DNA of 64,000 nucleotides from Bacteroidales bacterium UBA4363 (GTDB lineage: Bacteria > Bacteroidota > Bacteroidia > Bacteroidales > Paludibacteraceae): positions 1-64,000 of the forward strand of contig DGSL01000010.1 of the NCBI GenBank assembly GCA_002393965.1. Reading direction: 5' to 3'. Position numbers and translations under genes: made by a program. The notes below the pieces were generated by a model that was given only the letters and a program-made list of their open reading frames with translations, ran no database searches and was not told the origin of the DNA. Of this stretch, positions 32,976-43,434 are shown piece after piece. Numbering within the stretch: the first letter of the stretch is position 1; each line of letters starts with the position of its first letter.

Positions 32976-33827
32976 ATGCTTAGAATAGCCATACAAGCCA
33001 AAGGGCGTCTCTTTGAAGAGACCATGAACATGTTCGCAGAATCCTCCATCAAGATTGAGCCCTCCAAGCGCACACTCCTTGTTCCGGCGAAAAACTTTCC
33101 TATCGAGGTTCTCTTCCTGCGTGACGACGATATTCCACAAGTTGTCGCCAGCGGCATTGCCGATGTCGGCGTTGTCGGAGAAAACGAATATGTTGAACGA
33201 CGTCAGAAAGCCAACATTGTCAAACGTCTCGACTTTTCCAAGTGCCGTCTCTCTCTAGCGATTCCCAAAGCTGAAAATTACGAAGGAGTAAGATGGTTTG
33301 AAGGGAAACGCATAGCGACTTCCTATCCTTCTATTCTGCGCGACTTTCTTAAAAAAAACAACGTTCACGCTGATATTTACGAGATTACAGGGTCTGTTGA
33401 GATTTCTCCTGCCATCGGTGTAGCCGATTGTATCTTCGACATTGTCTCCTCCGGCTCCACCCTTGTCTCCAATAATCTCAAAGAAGTAGAGGTTGTCATG
33501 AACTCCGAGGCTCTTCTCATCGGACATAAGGGACTCTCGAAAGAGAAACAAAACATTCTTGATGAACTTCTATTCCGTTTTGAGTCTTACAAAAATGCAG
33601 AGGGGAAGAAATACATCATCCTCAACATACCAAACGACAAAATTGCTGAAGCCTGCCAACTTCTTCCCGGCATGAAATCGCCGACTATCACACCACTCTT
33701 CGACAAGGGATGGTCCTCCATGCAAAGCGTCATTGAAGAAGAGTCCTTTTGGGACAAGATTTCGCAACTCAAAGCCATCGGAGCTGAAGGCATCCTCGTA
33801 CTCCCAATCGAGAAAATGATTCTCTAA
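32976..33827 (+). CDS. hisG: ATP phosphoribosyltransferase, long form
   Basis: The 283-residue enzyme catalyses the first step of histidine synthesis (ATP + PRPP). MLRIAIQAKGRLFEETM is the typical N-terminus, and the ATG at 32976 is chosen for this reason over one 14 codons upstream. GIADVGVVGENEY and IVSSGSTLVSNNL are substrate-binding stretches. The C-terminal 75 or so residues form the HisG_C regulatory domain that binds histidine, so feedback inhibition is expected and no HisZ is needed. hisD follows after 14 bp. Confidence 0.95.
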   Translation: MLRIAIQAKGRLFEETMNMFAESSIKIEPSKRTLLVPAKNFPIEVLFLRDDDIPQVVASGIADVGVVGENEYVERRQKANIVKRLDFSKCRLSLAIPKAENYEGVRWFEGKRIATSYPSILRDFLKKNNVHADIYEITGSVEISPAIGVADCIFDIVSSGSTLVSNNLKEVEVVMNSEALLIGHKGLSKEKQNILDELLFRFESYKNAEGKKYIILNIPNDKIAEACQLLPGMKSPTITPLFDKGWSSMQSVIEEESFWDKISQLKAIGAEGILVLPIEKMIL

Positions 33828-33841
33828 ATTCCACAAAACCT

Positions 33842-35137
33842 ATGCAATATATCCGATATCCTAAAGACGAAGACTTCCCTAAACTGATCTCACGTCCGCA
33901 CTTCGACCACTCGACACTCTATAGTACCGTCCGCACCATCCTTGATGACGTACGTAACAATGGAGATTCTGCAATCTTTTCCTACGAAGAAAAGTTCGAT
34001 CATGTCCATCTCTCCGACCTTAGGGTCTGCGAAGAGGAAATCCGTGCTGCGGAAAACCTTGTCAGCCAAGAGCTCAAAGAAGCCATTCTGCAGGCTAAGG
34101 AAAATATTTCCAAATTTCATGCAGCACAGGACACCCCCCTACCATCGGTCGAGACCATGTCAGGAGTACGATGCTGGCAAAAAGCACTTCCGATTGAAAA
34201 AGTCGGGCTCTACATACCCGGAGGTACTGCTCCCCTCTTTTCTACTGTACTCATGCTTGCAATACCAGCACAACTTGCAGGATGTCGTGAAATTGTTCTC
34301 TGTACCCCACCCAATCGCGAGGCAAAAATTCATCCCGCCGTACTCTATGCTGCCTCAGTAGCTGGAGTAAACCGTATTTTCAAGATTGGCGGTATTCAAG
34401 CCATTGCGGCCATGGCATATGGTACCGAATCAGTCCCCAAAGTCTATAAAATCTTCGGTCCCGGTAATCAGTACGTCACAGCAGCCAAACAGATGGTATC
34501 GATCTCCGATGTCGCCATCGACATGCCTGCCGGGCCTTCTGAAGTGGAAGTCATTGCCGACGAGACCTCTAATCCCGTTTTCGTTGCTGCCGATCTCCTC
34601 TCTCAAGCTGAGCACGGAACCGATTCTCAAGCTATTCTTGTCACTACAAGCGAACAACTTGCCGAACAGACTCTCATGGAAGTCCAACGACAGTTGGAGT
34701 TGCTACCTCGACGTGAAATAGCCGAAAAATCGCTTGCACACTCACGTATCATCCTTGTATCAGATCGCAGTGCCGTCATCCGACTCACCAATGCCTATGC
34801 TCCAGAACATCTCATTATCTCCACACAGGATCCACATGAGATTGCCAATGCTGTCGTAAATGCAGGCTCCGTTTTCATTGGTCCGTACACCTGTGAGAGC
34901 GCAGGCGACTATGCTTCCGGGACGAACCATACTCTTCCTACTTCCGGCTATGCCCACGCCTATAGCGGAGTCCATCTAGATTCCTTCCGCAAGAAAACAA
35001 CCTTTCAAGAAATCAGCGCACCAGGTCTAAGAAACATCGGACATATCGTTGAAACAATGGCAGAGGCGGAACAACTCACAGCGCACCGTAATGCTATGAC
35101 ACTACGACTTCAATCACTTGAAAAAAAACAGTCATGA
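33842..35137 (+). CDS. hisD: Histidinol dehydrogenase
   Basis: The 431-residue zinc enzyme oxidises histidinol to histidine in two NAD-dependent steps. Recognisable stretches are [44 protein letters not shown] and AYAPEHLII, plus [10 protein letters not shown] near the C-terminus. It overlaps hisC by 4 bp (ATGA), indicating translational coupling. Confidence 0.96.
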   Translation: MQYIRYPKDEDFPKLISRPHFDHSTLYSTVRTILDDVRNNGDSAIFSYEEKFDHVHLSDLRVCEEEIRAAENLVSQELKEAILQAKENISKFHAAQDTPLPSVETMSGVRCWQKALPIEKVGLYIPGGTAPLFSTVLMLAIPAQLAGCREIVLCTPPNREAKIHPAVLYAASVAGVNRIFKIGGIQAIAAMAYGTESVPKVYKIFGPGNQYVTAAKQMVSISDVAIDMPAGPSEVEVIADETSNPVFVAADLLSQAEHGTDSQAILVTTSEQLAEQTLMEVQRQLELLPRREIAEKSLAHSRIILVSDRSAVIRLTNAYAPEHLIISTQDPHEIANAVVNAGSVFIGPYTCESAGDYASGTNHTLPTSGYAHAYSGVHLDSFRKKTTFQEISAPGLRNIGHIVETMAEAEQLTAHRNAMTLRLQSLEKKQS

Positions 35138-36165
35138 GAACCATCGAACAACTCCTTCGTCCCAACATACGAAGTCTAAAACCTTATTCTTGTGCTCGAG
35201 ACGAGTTCAAGGGTGAAGCTCGCGTTTATCTTGATGCCAACGAGAATCCAAGAAACCAGCCCTACAATCGCTACCCAGACCCTCTACAAGTTCAACTCAA
35301 AGAGAAAATTGCCCAACTTAAGGGTGTTCGACCCTTGCAGATTATGCTTGGAGTCGGCTCCGATGAACCCATTGACCTTGTATTCCGCATTTTCTGTGAG
35401 CCAAAGGAAGACAATGTGGTTGCCATTGAACCGACCTATGGCATGTATAGTGTTTGTGCAGAAATCAACGATGTGGAGTACCGTCGGGTACGTCTGAACG
35501 AAGACTTCTCTCTTGATGCTGAAAAATTACTTAATGCAACCGATGAACACACCAAAGTTGTATTCCTCTGTTCGCCGAACAATCCTACTGGCAACCTCCT
35601 CGACAAAGGTGAAATAGAAAAAATACTACGTTCCTTTGATGGGATTATTGTTATAGACGAAGCATATATTGATTTTGCTGACACTCCCTCTTGGCTCTCT
35701 CAACTTGACCAATATCCCAACCTCATCATCCTTCACACTTTCTCCAAAGCGTGGGCAATGGCTTCTGTACGTTGCGGAATGGCCTTTGCATCGGAACAGA
35801 TTATTACCTATTTCAACAAAGTCAAATATCCCTATAACATCAGCCTGCTTACCCAACAATACGTTTCCGAACGTATTGATCATCGCGAAGAGAAAGAACT
35901 CTGGCAAAAGCAAATACTGAATGAGAGGACACGATTGCAAAAGGAACTGGCAAAACTACCATGTGTCATTAAGACCTATCACTCTGATGCCAACTTTATC
36001 CTCACACGAACCACTGATGCCAATGGTATCTACAAAAGTCTCGTCCAAGAAGGCATCATCGTACGTTTGCGCGACACCGTAACATTGTGTGATGGCTGTC
36101 TTCGCATCACCGTCGGCACACGCAAAGAAAACGACATTCTTCTCGAAGCACTCTCTCGAATGTAA
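35134..36165 (+). CDS. hisC: Histidinol-phosphate aminotransferase
   Basis: The 343-residue PLP enzyme converts imidazole acetol phosphate to histidinol phosphate. [28 protein letters not shown] and the PLP lysine region [15 protein letters not shown] are all present. It overlaps hisD by 4 bp and is followed by hisB after 12 bp. Confidence 0.95.
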   Translation: MRTIEQLLRPNIRSLKPYSCARDEFKGEARVYLDANENPRNQPYNRYPDPLQVQLKEKIAQLKGVRPLQIMLGVGSDEPIDLVFRIFCEPKEDNVVAIEPTYGMYSVCAEINDVEYRRVRLNEDFSLDAEKLLNATDEHTKVVFLCSPNNPTGNLLDKGEIEKILRSFDGIIVIDEAYIDFADTPSWLSQLDQYPNLIILHTFSKAWAMASVRCGMAFASEQIITYFNKVKYPYNISLLTQQYVSERIDHREEKELWQKQILNERTRLQKELAKLPCVIKTYHSDANFILTRTTDANGIYKSLVQEGIIVRLRDTVTLCDGCLRITVGTRKENDILLEALSRM

Positions 36166-36177
36166 CAAATCACAGAA

Positions 36178-37311
36178 ATGGATTCTATGGAAACAAAAAA
36201 AAGAGCCTTGTTTATTGACCGAGATGGCACACTCATCGTTGAACCTCCCGTAACGGAGCAGGTTGACGACCTTGAGCAGTTGGAATTCCTGCCCGGAGTG
36301 TTACGAAACCTCTATTTTCTCCGTCAGAACACGACCTTCGAACTCGTCATAGTCAGCAATCAAGATGGTTTGGGGACTCCGGACTATCCACAAGAAAATT
36401 TCGACCGCGTTCAGAACAAAATGTTGCAGATATTCGAATCTGAAGGCGTAACATTTGATAACATCATCATTGATGTCACACGAGAGGAAGAACATAGTCC
36501 GACACGAAAACCCGGAACGGCTCTACTCACACAATACCTCAACGGGGACTATGACCTCAAGAACAGTTACGTCATCGGAGACCGACTCACCGACATGCAA
36601 CTAGCAAACAACCTAGGTTGCCATGGGCTCTTGCTTACTCCGAACGGAACGTCTACATTCGATCTGTCTTCCTATGAACACTGCCGCAACATCCCCTCAT
36701 GGGACAAAATTACAGAACTTCTCTTTGCTGGAGAACGTATCGGGGAAGTACGTCGAACGACTAAGGAAACCGATATCTACGTGCGCATCGATCTTGATGG
36801 AAACGGAGTATGCGACATCACAACCGGACTTGGATTTTTCGATCACATGCTTGAGCAGATTGGGCGCCACTCCGGCTCTGACCTTACCATACACGTTAAA
36901 GGAGACCTCCAAGTTGATGAGCATCACACCATTGAGGACACTGCCCTCGCTTTGGGACAAGCATTACATCAGGCCTTGGGTGACAAACGAGGTATCGAAC
37001 GCTACGGATTCTCTCTCCCGATGGATGACTGTCTCTGTAGTGTATCCATAGATTTTGGAGGACGGCCATGGCTGGTATTCGACGCGACATTCCAACGTGA
37101 AAAAATTGGAGACATGCCAACAGAGATGTTTCTTCACTTCTTTAAATCTCTCTCAGATGCCGCGCAAATGAACCTCAATATTAAAGCGGAGGGGAACAAC
37201 GAACACCACAAAATTGAAGGAATCTTCAAAGCACTTGCCAAAGCCATTCATATGGCCGTTCGACGCGACATTCACCACTACCAGTTACCAAGCACAAAAG
37301 GAATACTCTAA
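36178..37311 (+). CDS. hisB: Bifunctional histidinol-phosphatase / imidazoleglycerol-phosphate dehydratase
   Basis: The 377-residue fusion has an N-terminal HAD phosphatase ([10 protein letters not shown] at about 11-20, [12 protein letters not shown]) and a C-terminal IGP dehydratase ([46 protein letters not shown], the metal-binding His motifs). It performs steps 6 and 8 of the pathway. hisA, hisF, hisH and hisIE are not in this window. kdsB begins 7 bp downstream. Confidence 0.96.
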   Translation: MDSMETKKRALFIDRDGTLIVEPPVTEQVDDLEQLEFLPGVLRNLYFLRQNTTFELVIVSNQDGLGTPDYPQENFDRVQNKMLQIFESEGVTFDNIIIDVTREEEHSPTRKPGTALLTQYLNGDYDLKNSYVIGDRLTDMQLANNLGCHGLLLTPNGTSTFDLSSYEHCRNIPSWDKITELLFAGERIGEVRRTTKETDIYVRIDLDGNGVCDITTGLGFFDHMLEQIGRHSGSDLTIHVKGDLQVDEHHTIEDTALALGQALHQALGDKRGIERYGFSLPMDDCLCSVSIDFGGRPWLVFDATFQREKIGDMPTEMFLHFFKSLSDAAQMNLNIKAEGNNEHHKIEGIFKALAKAIHMAVRRDIHHYQLPSTKGIL

Positions 37312-37317
37312 CACGCC

Positions 37318-38064
37318 ATGAAATTCATAGTTATTATTCCAGCCCGCTATGCATCGACTCGTTTTCCGGGGAAACCACTAGCGGATCTCGGTGGCAAAAC
37401 AGTCATACAGCGTGTTTACGAACAAGCCAGCAAAGCTGTTGCCGATGTCTGTATTGCTACAGACGATCAACGTATCTACGATACAGTTGAACAATTTGGA
37501 GGGCATGTTGTCATGACCTCTCCCAATCATCGTTCTGGCACTGACCGATTGTACGAGGCCTATACTAAAATTGGCCAGGGATTTGATGTTGTTATCAATG
37601 TACAAGGAGATGAGCCTTTCATCCAACCAGATCAGATTGAGGCCATCAAGGGCTGCTTTACTTCCTCAGACACAGAGATAGCCACCCTTGTGCAGCCCAT
37701 TAATGATCTTGCCACGCTACAAAACCCAAACTCACCGAAAGTAGTTCTTAATAAAAAAAACGAAGCCATCTACTTCTCCAGATCAACCATTCCATACGTC
37801 CGAGGATGTGATTCATCTGAATGGATTACTGCACACCGTTTCTACAAACACATTGGCATGTATGCCTATCGCGGTGATGTCCTACGAGCCATTACGGCTC
37901 TTTCCCCTTCCTCATTGGAAAAAGCAGAAAATCTAGAGCAGTTGCGATGGATTGAGAATGGCTTCCATATCAAGGTAGCCATAACAAATCACGCCACTAT
38001 TGGCATTGACACACCAGAAGATCTTGCTAAAGCACTTCAGTTGATAGACAAACAAACACCCTGA
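37318..38064 (+). CDS. kdsB: CMP-KDO synthetase
   Basis: The 248-residue cytidylyltransferase activates KDO for the lipopolysaccharide inner core. IIPARYASTRFPGKPL, RSGTDRLYEA and INVQGDEPFI are family motifs. It starts 7 bp after hisB, so it probably lies on the his transcript unless an internal promoter exists; none with TAnnTTTG was seen in the 7 bp gap. Confidence 0.95.
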   Translation: MKFIVIIPARYASTRFPGKPLADLGGKTVIQRVYEQASKAVADVCIATDDQRIYDTVEQFGGHVVMTSPNHRSGTDRLYEAYTKIGQGFDVVINVQGDEPFIQPDQIEAIKGCFTSSDTEIATLVQPINDLATLQNPNSPKVVLNKKNEAIYFSRSTIPYVRGCDSSEWITAHRFYKHIGMYAYRGDVLRAITALSPSSLEKAENLEQLRWIENGFHIKVAITNHATIGIDTPEDLAKALQLIDKQTP

Positions 38065-38074
38065 CCATCGCCAT

Positions 38075-39373
38075 ATGATACCCGACCGCTGTCATCGTCC
38101 AAAGATACATCCTCCTGTACCTGCTACGCTCCGAGAAACGGAGTGTAAGACTCTACACAACGGTATTGAGACCTATATACTCAACGATGCGACATATGAT
38201 GTATTGCGGGTTGATTTCATCTTCAACGGAGGTACTATTCTCTCTGGATCACCTCTGTTTTCAGATCTGTTATGTCAGATGCTCAAACGTGGCACAGAGA
38301 CTCAGTCTGCAGAGCAGATTGCCCGACGCATGGATTTCTACGGAGCATCGCTCGAACATAGCGTTACCCACAATCACACCATGTTGACTTTGAATACGAC
38401 AAGCCGCTTTGCAGAACCCGTATTTTCAGTCCTCGAAGACATACTTAAACATAGTACGTTTCCCCATAAAGAGTATCTTATACTCCGAAAAAAAGCATAC
38501 AATAATTTCCGCGACAAACTCAGTATTGCAAAAAAGCGAGTCATCAGACGTATGAAACAAGTTATATACGGTCCGAAACACCCTTACGGGCGTTCAATCA
38601 GATGTTCGGATTTTCGCTCTGTCAACCTCGCCCAATTGCAGACACTATATCGTCAGATTATAAATTCTGACGGATGTCGGATACTACTAACAGGACATGT
38701 CACACCAGCAGTCCTACAGGCAATAGAAGAACATTTCGGAAGAAATGATTGGCATGCGACACTCGGTATCGCATCTCCGGATCCTTTTCTTCCTCCTATT
38801 TCAAGAATTCAACGACGACATTTCTTTCTTCCCAAGGACGATGCAGAGCAGTCTACAATTGCTTTTGCTGGTCCTGTCATTGAGCGGACAGATCCCGACT
38901 GGTATCCACTAGACATCCTAACATCCATTCTTGGAGGATACTTCGGCAGTCGACTGATGAAATCTGTACGAGAACAATACGGCTACACCTATAACATCCA
39001 TGCCGATATTCATCCTTTTTACCATAATGGCTACGTCTATATCTTAACAGAAACGGCATCCGAGACTACCGAACCACTAATTCAAGAAGTATTTCACCAA
39101 ATGGACATTCTACGTCAGCAACCGATATCTATTGACGAACTTTCTACTGTTAAGGCCTACCTATCTGGCGAACACTCCATTTCTATGGATGGACTATTCA
39201 GCCATACCTTCTATTGGCTAAGCATACTTCAACTCGGATGGAGTAAGGAGCATTTCTACCTTTACGAAAAGGAACTGCAGTCTATCACGGCAGAACGCCT
39301 ACAAGAAACAGCCAAACGATGGTTGCGTCCTCAACTCTTTCAGATCATTATATGTGGCAAAAAAACGCAATAA
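38075..39373 (+). CDS. M16 (insulinase-family) protein lacking the zinc motif
   Basis: The 432-residue protein has the two-domain M16 layout. At the position of HxxEH, before MLKRGTETQSAEQIARRMDF, it reads FSDLLCQ, so both His and the Glu are missing. The C-terminal domain keeps the substrate-binding Arg/Tyr region (SRLMKSVREQYGYTYNI). It is therefore probably a non-catalytic subunit or binding protein. There is no clear signal peptide. It is tightly packed between kdsB (10 bp) and truA (9 bp). Confidence 0.8.
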   Translation: MIPDRCHRPKIHPPVPATLRETECKTLHNGIETYILNDATYDVLRVDFIFNGGTILSGSPLFSDLLCQMLKRGTETQSAEQIARRMDFYGASLEHSVTHNHTMLTLNTTSRFAEPVFSVLEDILKHSTFPHKEYLILRKKAYNNFRDKLSIAKKRVIRRMKQVIYGPKHPYGRSIRCSDFRSVNLAQLQTLYRQIINSDGCRILLTGHVTPAVLQAIEEHFGRNDWHATLGIASPDPFLPPISRIQRRHFFLPKDDAEQSTIAFAGPVIERTDPDWYPLDILTSILGGYFGSRLMKSVREQYGYTYNIHADIHPFYHNGYVYILTETASETTEPLIQEVFHQMDILRQQPISIDELSTVKAYLSGEHSISMDGLFSHTFYWLSILQLGWSKEHFYLYEKELQSITAERLQETAKRWLRPQLFQIIICGKKTQ

Positions 39374-39382
39374 GAACAACAC

Positions 39383-40159
39383 ATGGCACGGTACTTCATT
39401 TACATCTCTTTCAAAGGTACTGCCTACCACGGATGGCAGCGTCAGCCTAATGGTATCTCAGTACAAGAGAAATTGGAGGGCGCTCTTTCAATATTACTCA
39501 ACTCGACCATCAGCGTCACCGGAGCAGGACGCACCGATGCTGGAGTTCATGCATCCATGATGGTTGCTCATTTCGATACAACGCATAAACTTTCCGACCC
39601 ATTACACATTATACACCGTCTTAATCGTCTCCTCCCTGCCGACATTGCCATCAAAGGCATTCGTCTCGTAAAAGACGACGCTCATGCCCGTTTCTCCGCA
39701 GAACGTCGAACCTACCAATACTTTCTCAGTACACAAAAAGATCCTTTCGCAGGAGAAACGACCACAATTCTTACAACCGACCTTGACTTTGAACTTATGA
39801 ATCAAGCTGCTCAAGCTTTGCTTCGACACACCGACTTCACATCTTTCTCAAAACTTCATACAGACACCAAGACCAACAATTGTAACGTAACCCAGGCTCT
39901 TTGGACTCGTTCGATTCAAAACCCTGCACTGTGGGTATTCACCATCACAGCCAACCGCTTTCTACGCAATATGGTACGTGCCATTGTCGGGACTCTCATA
40001 CGAGTTGGACGTCATCAGATGACACCATCTGAATTTGAAGGTATCATTCTTGCCTGCAACCGTTCCAAAGCTGGGACATCCGCTCCTCCACAAGGCCTCT
40101 TTTTGTCTGACATCATCTATCCTAATGATGTATTTATTATCAACGATCATGAACTCTAA
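39383..40159 (+). CDS. truA: tRNA pseudouridine synthase A
   Basis: The 258-residue enzyme makes pseudouridine at positions 38-40 of tRNA anticodon stems. The catalytic Asp52 is in GAGRTDAGVHA; FRNMVRAIVG-like LRNMVRAIVGTLI is in the C-terminal half. The enterobacterial homologue is also called hisT, because its loss derepresses the his operon through poor leader translation by undermodified tRNA-His. Here it lies in the same gene string as the his genes and their attenuator. Confidence 0.95.
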   Translation: MARYFIYISFKGTAYHGWQRQPNGISVQEKLEGALSILLNSTISVTGAGRTDAGVHASMMVAHFDTTHKLSDPLHIIHRLNRLLPADIAIKGIRLVKDDAHARFSAERRTYQYFLSTQKDPFAGETTTILTTDLDFELMNQAAQALLRHTDFTSFSKLHTDTKTNNCNVTQALWTRSIQNPALWVFTITANRFLRNMVRAIVGTLIRVGRHQMTPSEFEGIILACNRSKAGTSAPPQGLFLSDIIYPNDVFIINDHEL

Positions 40160-40165
40160 CCACTT

Positions 40166-41062
40166 ATGTGGCTCACACTTACTATTTTCTCTGCCCTTGC
40201 TTTAGGCATTTACAACGTTTTGCAAAAGAAATCGCTGGAAGGGAATGCACTTCTTCCTGTATTATTTCTCTCTATTCTATCCTCCTCCATTCTACTTTTC
40301 CCACTGCTATTGCTCTCCCGATTAGATCCGAACACATTGAAAGGCACCTCCCTCTTCGTACCAGAGACAGACCTTACGACCCATATATTCATCTTTTTGA
40401 AAGCAGCCATTGTGCTCGCATCGTGGATATTCGGTTACGCAGGGATGAAACATCTTCCTCTGACCCTTGTTTCACCTGTGAAAGCGACACAACCTATCTG
40501 GACCATTATAGGAGCCATTGTTCTATTTGGCGAGATTCTCTCACCAGCACAATACGGGATACTGGGTTTCACTCTACTTTGTTTTTATCTCGTTTCACTT
40601 GTAGGACAACGAGAGAATCTTTCCTTTACACACAACCGATGGATGCTCTGCATTATCCTTTCCACCCTCATTGGAGCTGTTTCGGGACTATATGACAAAT
40701 TCCTAATGCATCGCTTCGATCGCATGACTGTCCTCGTCTGGTTTACATGGTATCAAGCTGTATTAATGTTGTTTGTATGTTTACTACTGTGGTATCCTCA
40801 GCGTCATGAGCAACGTTTCCGATTTCACATTTCCATTGTACTTATCGGGGTTTTCCTCTCTTTATCCGACTTCCTCTACTTTCAAGCACTCACCTTCCCA
40901 GACTCACTCATTGCTGTTGTTTCTCCCATCCGTCAATCCGCTATGCTTATTCCCTTTACTGTCGGCGCATTATTTTACCATGAAAAAGGACTAAAACTAA
41001 AGATTCCTTGTATGTTCGGCATCTTATTAGGAGTCTGTCTGCTTTTCTTATTCTCCCACTAA
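40166..41062 (+). CDS. EamA/DMT-family transporter
   Basis: The 298-residue protein has ten predicted transmembrane helices in two EamA halves (first ending near FYLVSLVG, second starting WMLCIILSTLIGAVSGLYDKF). It is an inner membrane metabolite exporter or importer of unknown substrate. It starts 6 bp after truA and is the last gene of the long plus-strand unit; it converges with the lipoprotein gene at 41111. Confidence 0.85.
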   Translation: MWLTLTIFSALALGIYNVLQKKSLEGNALLPVLFLSILSSSILLFPLLLLSRLDPNTLKGTSLFVPETDLTTHIFIFLKAAIVLASWIFGYAGMKHLPLTLVSPVKATQPIWTIIGAIVLFGEILSPAQYGILGFTLLCFYLVSLVGQRENLSFTHNRWMLCIILSTLIGAVSGLYDKFLMHRFDRMTVLVWFTWYQAVLMLFVCLLLWYPQRHEQRFRFHISIVLIGVFLSLSDFLYFQALTFPDSLIAVVSPIRQSAMLIPFTVGALFYHEKGLKLKIPCMFGILLGVCLLFLFSH

Positions 41063-41110
41063 TTTCAACATCTACAAACAATTGGATTCTAAAAAAAGAA
41101 TTTTGAATAA

Positions 41111-42181
41111 CTATTTCCGGACTTGATTGTTTCGGTTGTAGCGAACTGTACGGGCTTTTCCAGACGCATAAGAAGTTACTTCTTTACCTTGGTAATCTCC
41201 TTGACCATTGTAAATAGAAGTCGTAACGTCGCCGTTTCGTGACCTACATGTATGAAGAATCATCTCCAGTTTTCCTTCTGGTGTGTAAAGATAGTTGACA
41301 TCGTCTTCGTCACGTACATCATCCTTCCTGAACGACGATGTTTTCCCAGATGGTACAAATTTTCCTTTTGCTGATACAGACGTCTGTGCACGAGGTTTCT
41401 GCTCAAAATTATTCTGAGCCTGTTTTACAGCCTTCTCCACTTGTTCGATAAAGACATAATGGGAAGTAACTTTATTCTGCAACATGGTACGCAATTTAGG
41501 CTCAATATCGTTCCATAATCGGTCATAAGAAACATGTTCTCCCCAGCCACCATCGGAATGCACAAATACCACATCCTGTTTCCCAAGAAAAATACTCTTT
41601 ACATCAGGTCTGCGAAGAGAAGAACGTATTCGAGTCCAAGAGTCACCTTTAAAGACATCAACTGGACGAAGCAGATGCCCTGTACACGAATGCAAATCAA
41701 TGAACATATTTCGACGTTCTCCGCCAATAATAATCCCATAGAGTAAATGGCCGGATTCAGCAGCTATTACGCGAACGACCTGTTCGTTCGTAACCTTGGT
41801 TAGAGCATCATCAAGCGATGCGACTCCTTCCTTTCGTAGAGAGAGAGCACTCTCTGACATCTGGTCGGGTGAATCCATAGGAGTAACGGTGTCGGCAACT
41901 GCCTGAACTGTCAACCAATTATTAATCCAGGAGACAATCGATTCTGGACCCTGAACTGGGTATTCATAGTTAAGATCAAAAGTAGAACCGTCAGAACGAT
42001 GTTTTTTCATCGAGATATGACGAAATACGATCGTATCATCCATTTCACCCGAAACAGAAGTGGAGTCTATGGAACCACGAATCTTACTATCGGATTCGTC
42101 AGAGATTCCAACGTCACCGTCCTTTCTATCACAGGACACAATAAAGAGACAACAGCACGCAAAAAGAAAAAATCGTTTCAT
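41111..42181 (-). CDS. Lipoprotein, DUF3298-like
   Basis: The 356-residue lipoprotein begins MKRFFLFACCCLFIVSC (Cys17). The central part (LNYEYPVQGPESIVSWINNWL, RRNMFIDLHSCTGHLLRPVDVF, LFDD-like spacing) is reminiscent of DUF3298/RsiV-type periplasmic domains. The C-terminus (YLYTPEGKLEMILHTCRS, SIYNGQGDYQGKEV) looks like YD-type strands. Function is unknown and the family match is weak. Confidence 0.55.
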   Translation of the reverse strand: MKRFFLFACCCLFIVSCDRKDGDVGISDESDSKIRGSIDSTSVSGEMDDTIVFRHISMKKHRSDGSTFDLNYEYPVQGPESIVSWINNWLTVQAVADTVTPMDSPDQMSESALSLRKEGVASLDDALTKVTNEQVVRVIAAESGHLLYGIIIGGERRNMFIDLHSCTGHLLRPVDVFKGDSWTRIRSSLRRPDVKSIFLGKQDVVFVHSDGGWGEHVSYDRLWNDIEPKLRTMLQNKVTSHYVFIEQVEKAVKQAQNNFEQKPRAQTSVSAKGKFVPSGKTSSFRKDDVRDEDDVNYLYTPEGKLEMILHTCRSRNGDVTTSIYNGQGDYQGKEVTSYASGKARTVRYNRNNQVRK

Positions 42182-42282
42182 TGATTTGAGTCAAAAATAC
42201 AGCCCTTTCAACAAATCCCATGTCCAAAAGAATGTTTACGTAAATCTATCCCAACGAAAAAAATCTGTTGAAAATAAACGAA

Positions 42283-42915
42283 TCAACGGAAGAGAGCGTC
42301 AACCTTAGCTCGCTTCGCCCTTTCAGCCTCAATTGCCGGACCTGCCTCGTCAATAATCTTGATGAGAGCATCCAGTTCCTCCACCGTTCGAAATGTCATC
42401 TTTAGACGTCCGGCATTTCGGATCCCGTCCTCGACGTATCGTGCAGTAATAATCTTCACCTTAGGAACATTGTTCTGATCAACGGAAAACCACTCATCCA
42501 AAGGATTATTATACTTAAAGTAATAGAGACCACCTGTCTGAAAAAAAACGTAAGCATTATAATTAACAGCAAAGTCTTTCTGATAATTACGGATGGCATT
42601 TTCCTTAGCCACCTGACTCCACTCGGCATACTTATTGCGTATCGTTCCGAGATACTCCCGGAAACATTTAAGGTCCTTATACTCAACCAATATACCTATT
42701 TCTGTAGCCCGATCTCGAGATTCAGACTCTCCCGTGATATAAAGATTGTAGGAAGAACCTTTATCCTCCAAACCGACGGTATAAGGAGTACCTCCGAATT
42801 CAGACATCTTATACTGCCATCTGAGAGATATCTTGAGCGAATAGAGTCCTTGTGCCTGTATAGTTGAAAAAGAAAGAACAAATAAAAAAAGCCCGAAAAA
42901 ATTGAGATATTTCAT
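42283..42915 (-). CDS. Secreted protein of unknown function
   Basis: The 210-residue protein has a signal peptide (MKYLNFFGLFLFVLSFSTIQAQ). The mature part contains LRWQYKMSEFGGTPYTVG and FREYLGTIRNKYAEWSQVAKEN, and ends with a helical VEELDALIKIIDEAGPAIEA segment. I do not recognise the family. It stands alone, 101 bp from the lipoprotein gene on the same strand. Confidence 0.6.
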   Translation of the reverse strand: MKYLNFFGLFLFVLSFSTIQAQGLYSLKISLRWQYKMSEFGGTPYTVGLEDKGSSYNLYITGESESRDRATEIGILVEYKDLKCFREYLGTIRNKYAEWSQVAKENAIRNYQKDFAVNYNAYVFFQTGGLYYFKYNNPLDEWFSVDQNNVPKVKIITARYVEDGIRNAGRLKMTFRTVEELDALIKIIDEAGPAIEAERAKRAKVDALFR

Positions 42916-43203
42916 AGTTATTAAATAGGTTTATTTTCGATATCCCTTTTTTGCCACAATAAAAATCAAGTAAAATTAAAACTACATTTTGGCATATTAT
43001 ATGAGGATAAAATGAGAAAATATATTTATATGCAAATATACTTTTTTTTAGATAATTATGGTGGATTATCTTGATATCAAGAGTACCAAGAACCGTGCCA
43101 TAAGAATTACCCCGAATACCCACTCAAAAAAGCTTCTATATAATGAGCACTGGGATTGAAAAAAATAAAAAAGGATTTAAATAACAGTTTTTTTTATCTA
43201 ACT
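42916..43203. other. AT-rich intergenic region
   Basis: The stretch upstream of the secreted protein gene and tRNA-Asp contains no convincing gene. I see only the tRNA promoter at its right end. Confidence 0.5.
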
Positions 43204-43234
43204 ATTGTATATTTAAAAAATAGATGTACCTTTG
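43204..43234 (+). promoter_or_regulatory. Promoter of tRNA-Asp
   Basis: ATTG (43204-43207) and TACCTTTG (43227-43234) are spaced 19 bp apart. Confidence 0.6.
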
Positions 43235-43299
43235 CACCGCTCTTTGAGAAGCGCCTATACTTTTCATAAATAAAGGGAAGAATAGGAAGGAGAAATCTT

Positions 43300-43373
43300 G
43301 GTGCGGTAGTTCAGCTGGTTAGAATATCGGCCTGTCACGCCGGGGGTCGCGGGTTCGAGTCCCGTCCGCACCG
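43300..43373 (+). tRNA. tRNA-Asp (anticodon GTC)
   Basis: Acceptor arms are GGTGCGG and CCGCACC with discriminator G. The anticodon loop is CTGTCAC and the T arm is GCGGGTTCGAGTCCCGT. CCA is not encoded. Confidence 0.94.
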
Positions 43374-43386
43374 CAAAACACAAAGA

Positions 43387-43422
43387 AAACCGAATTGTAT
43401 AAACAACAATTCGGTTTTTTTA
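43387..43422 (+). terminator. Terminator after tRNA-Asp
   Basis: ACCGAATTGT (43389-43398) pairs with ACAATTCGGT (43406-43415), followed by TTTTTT. Confidence 0.9.
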
Positions 43423-43434
43423 TTGAAGACCATA

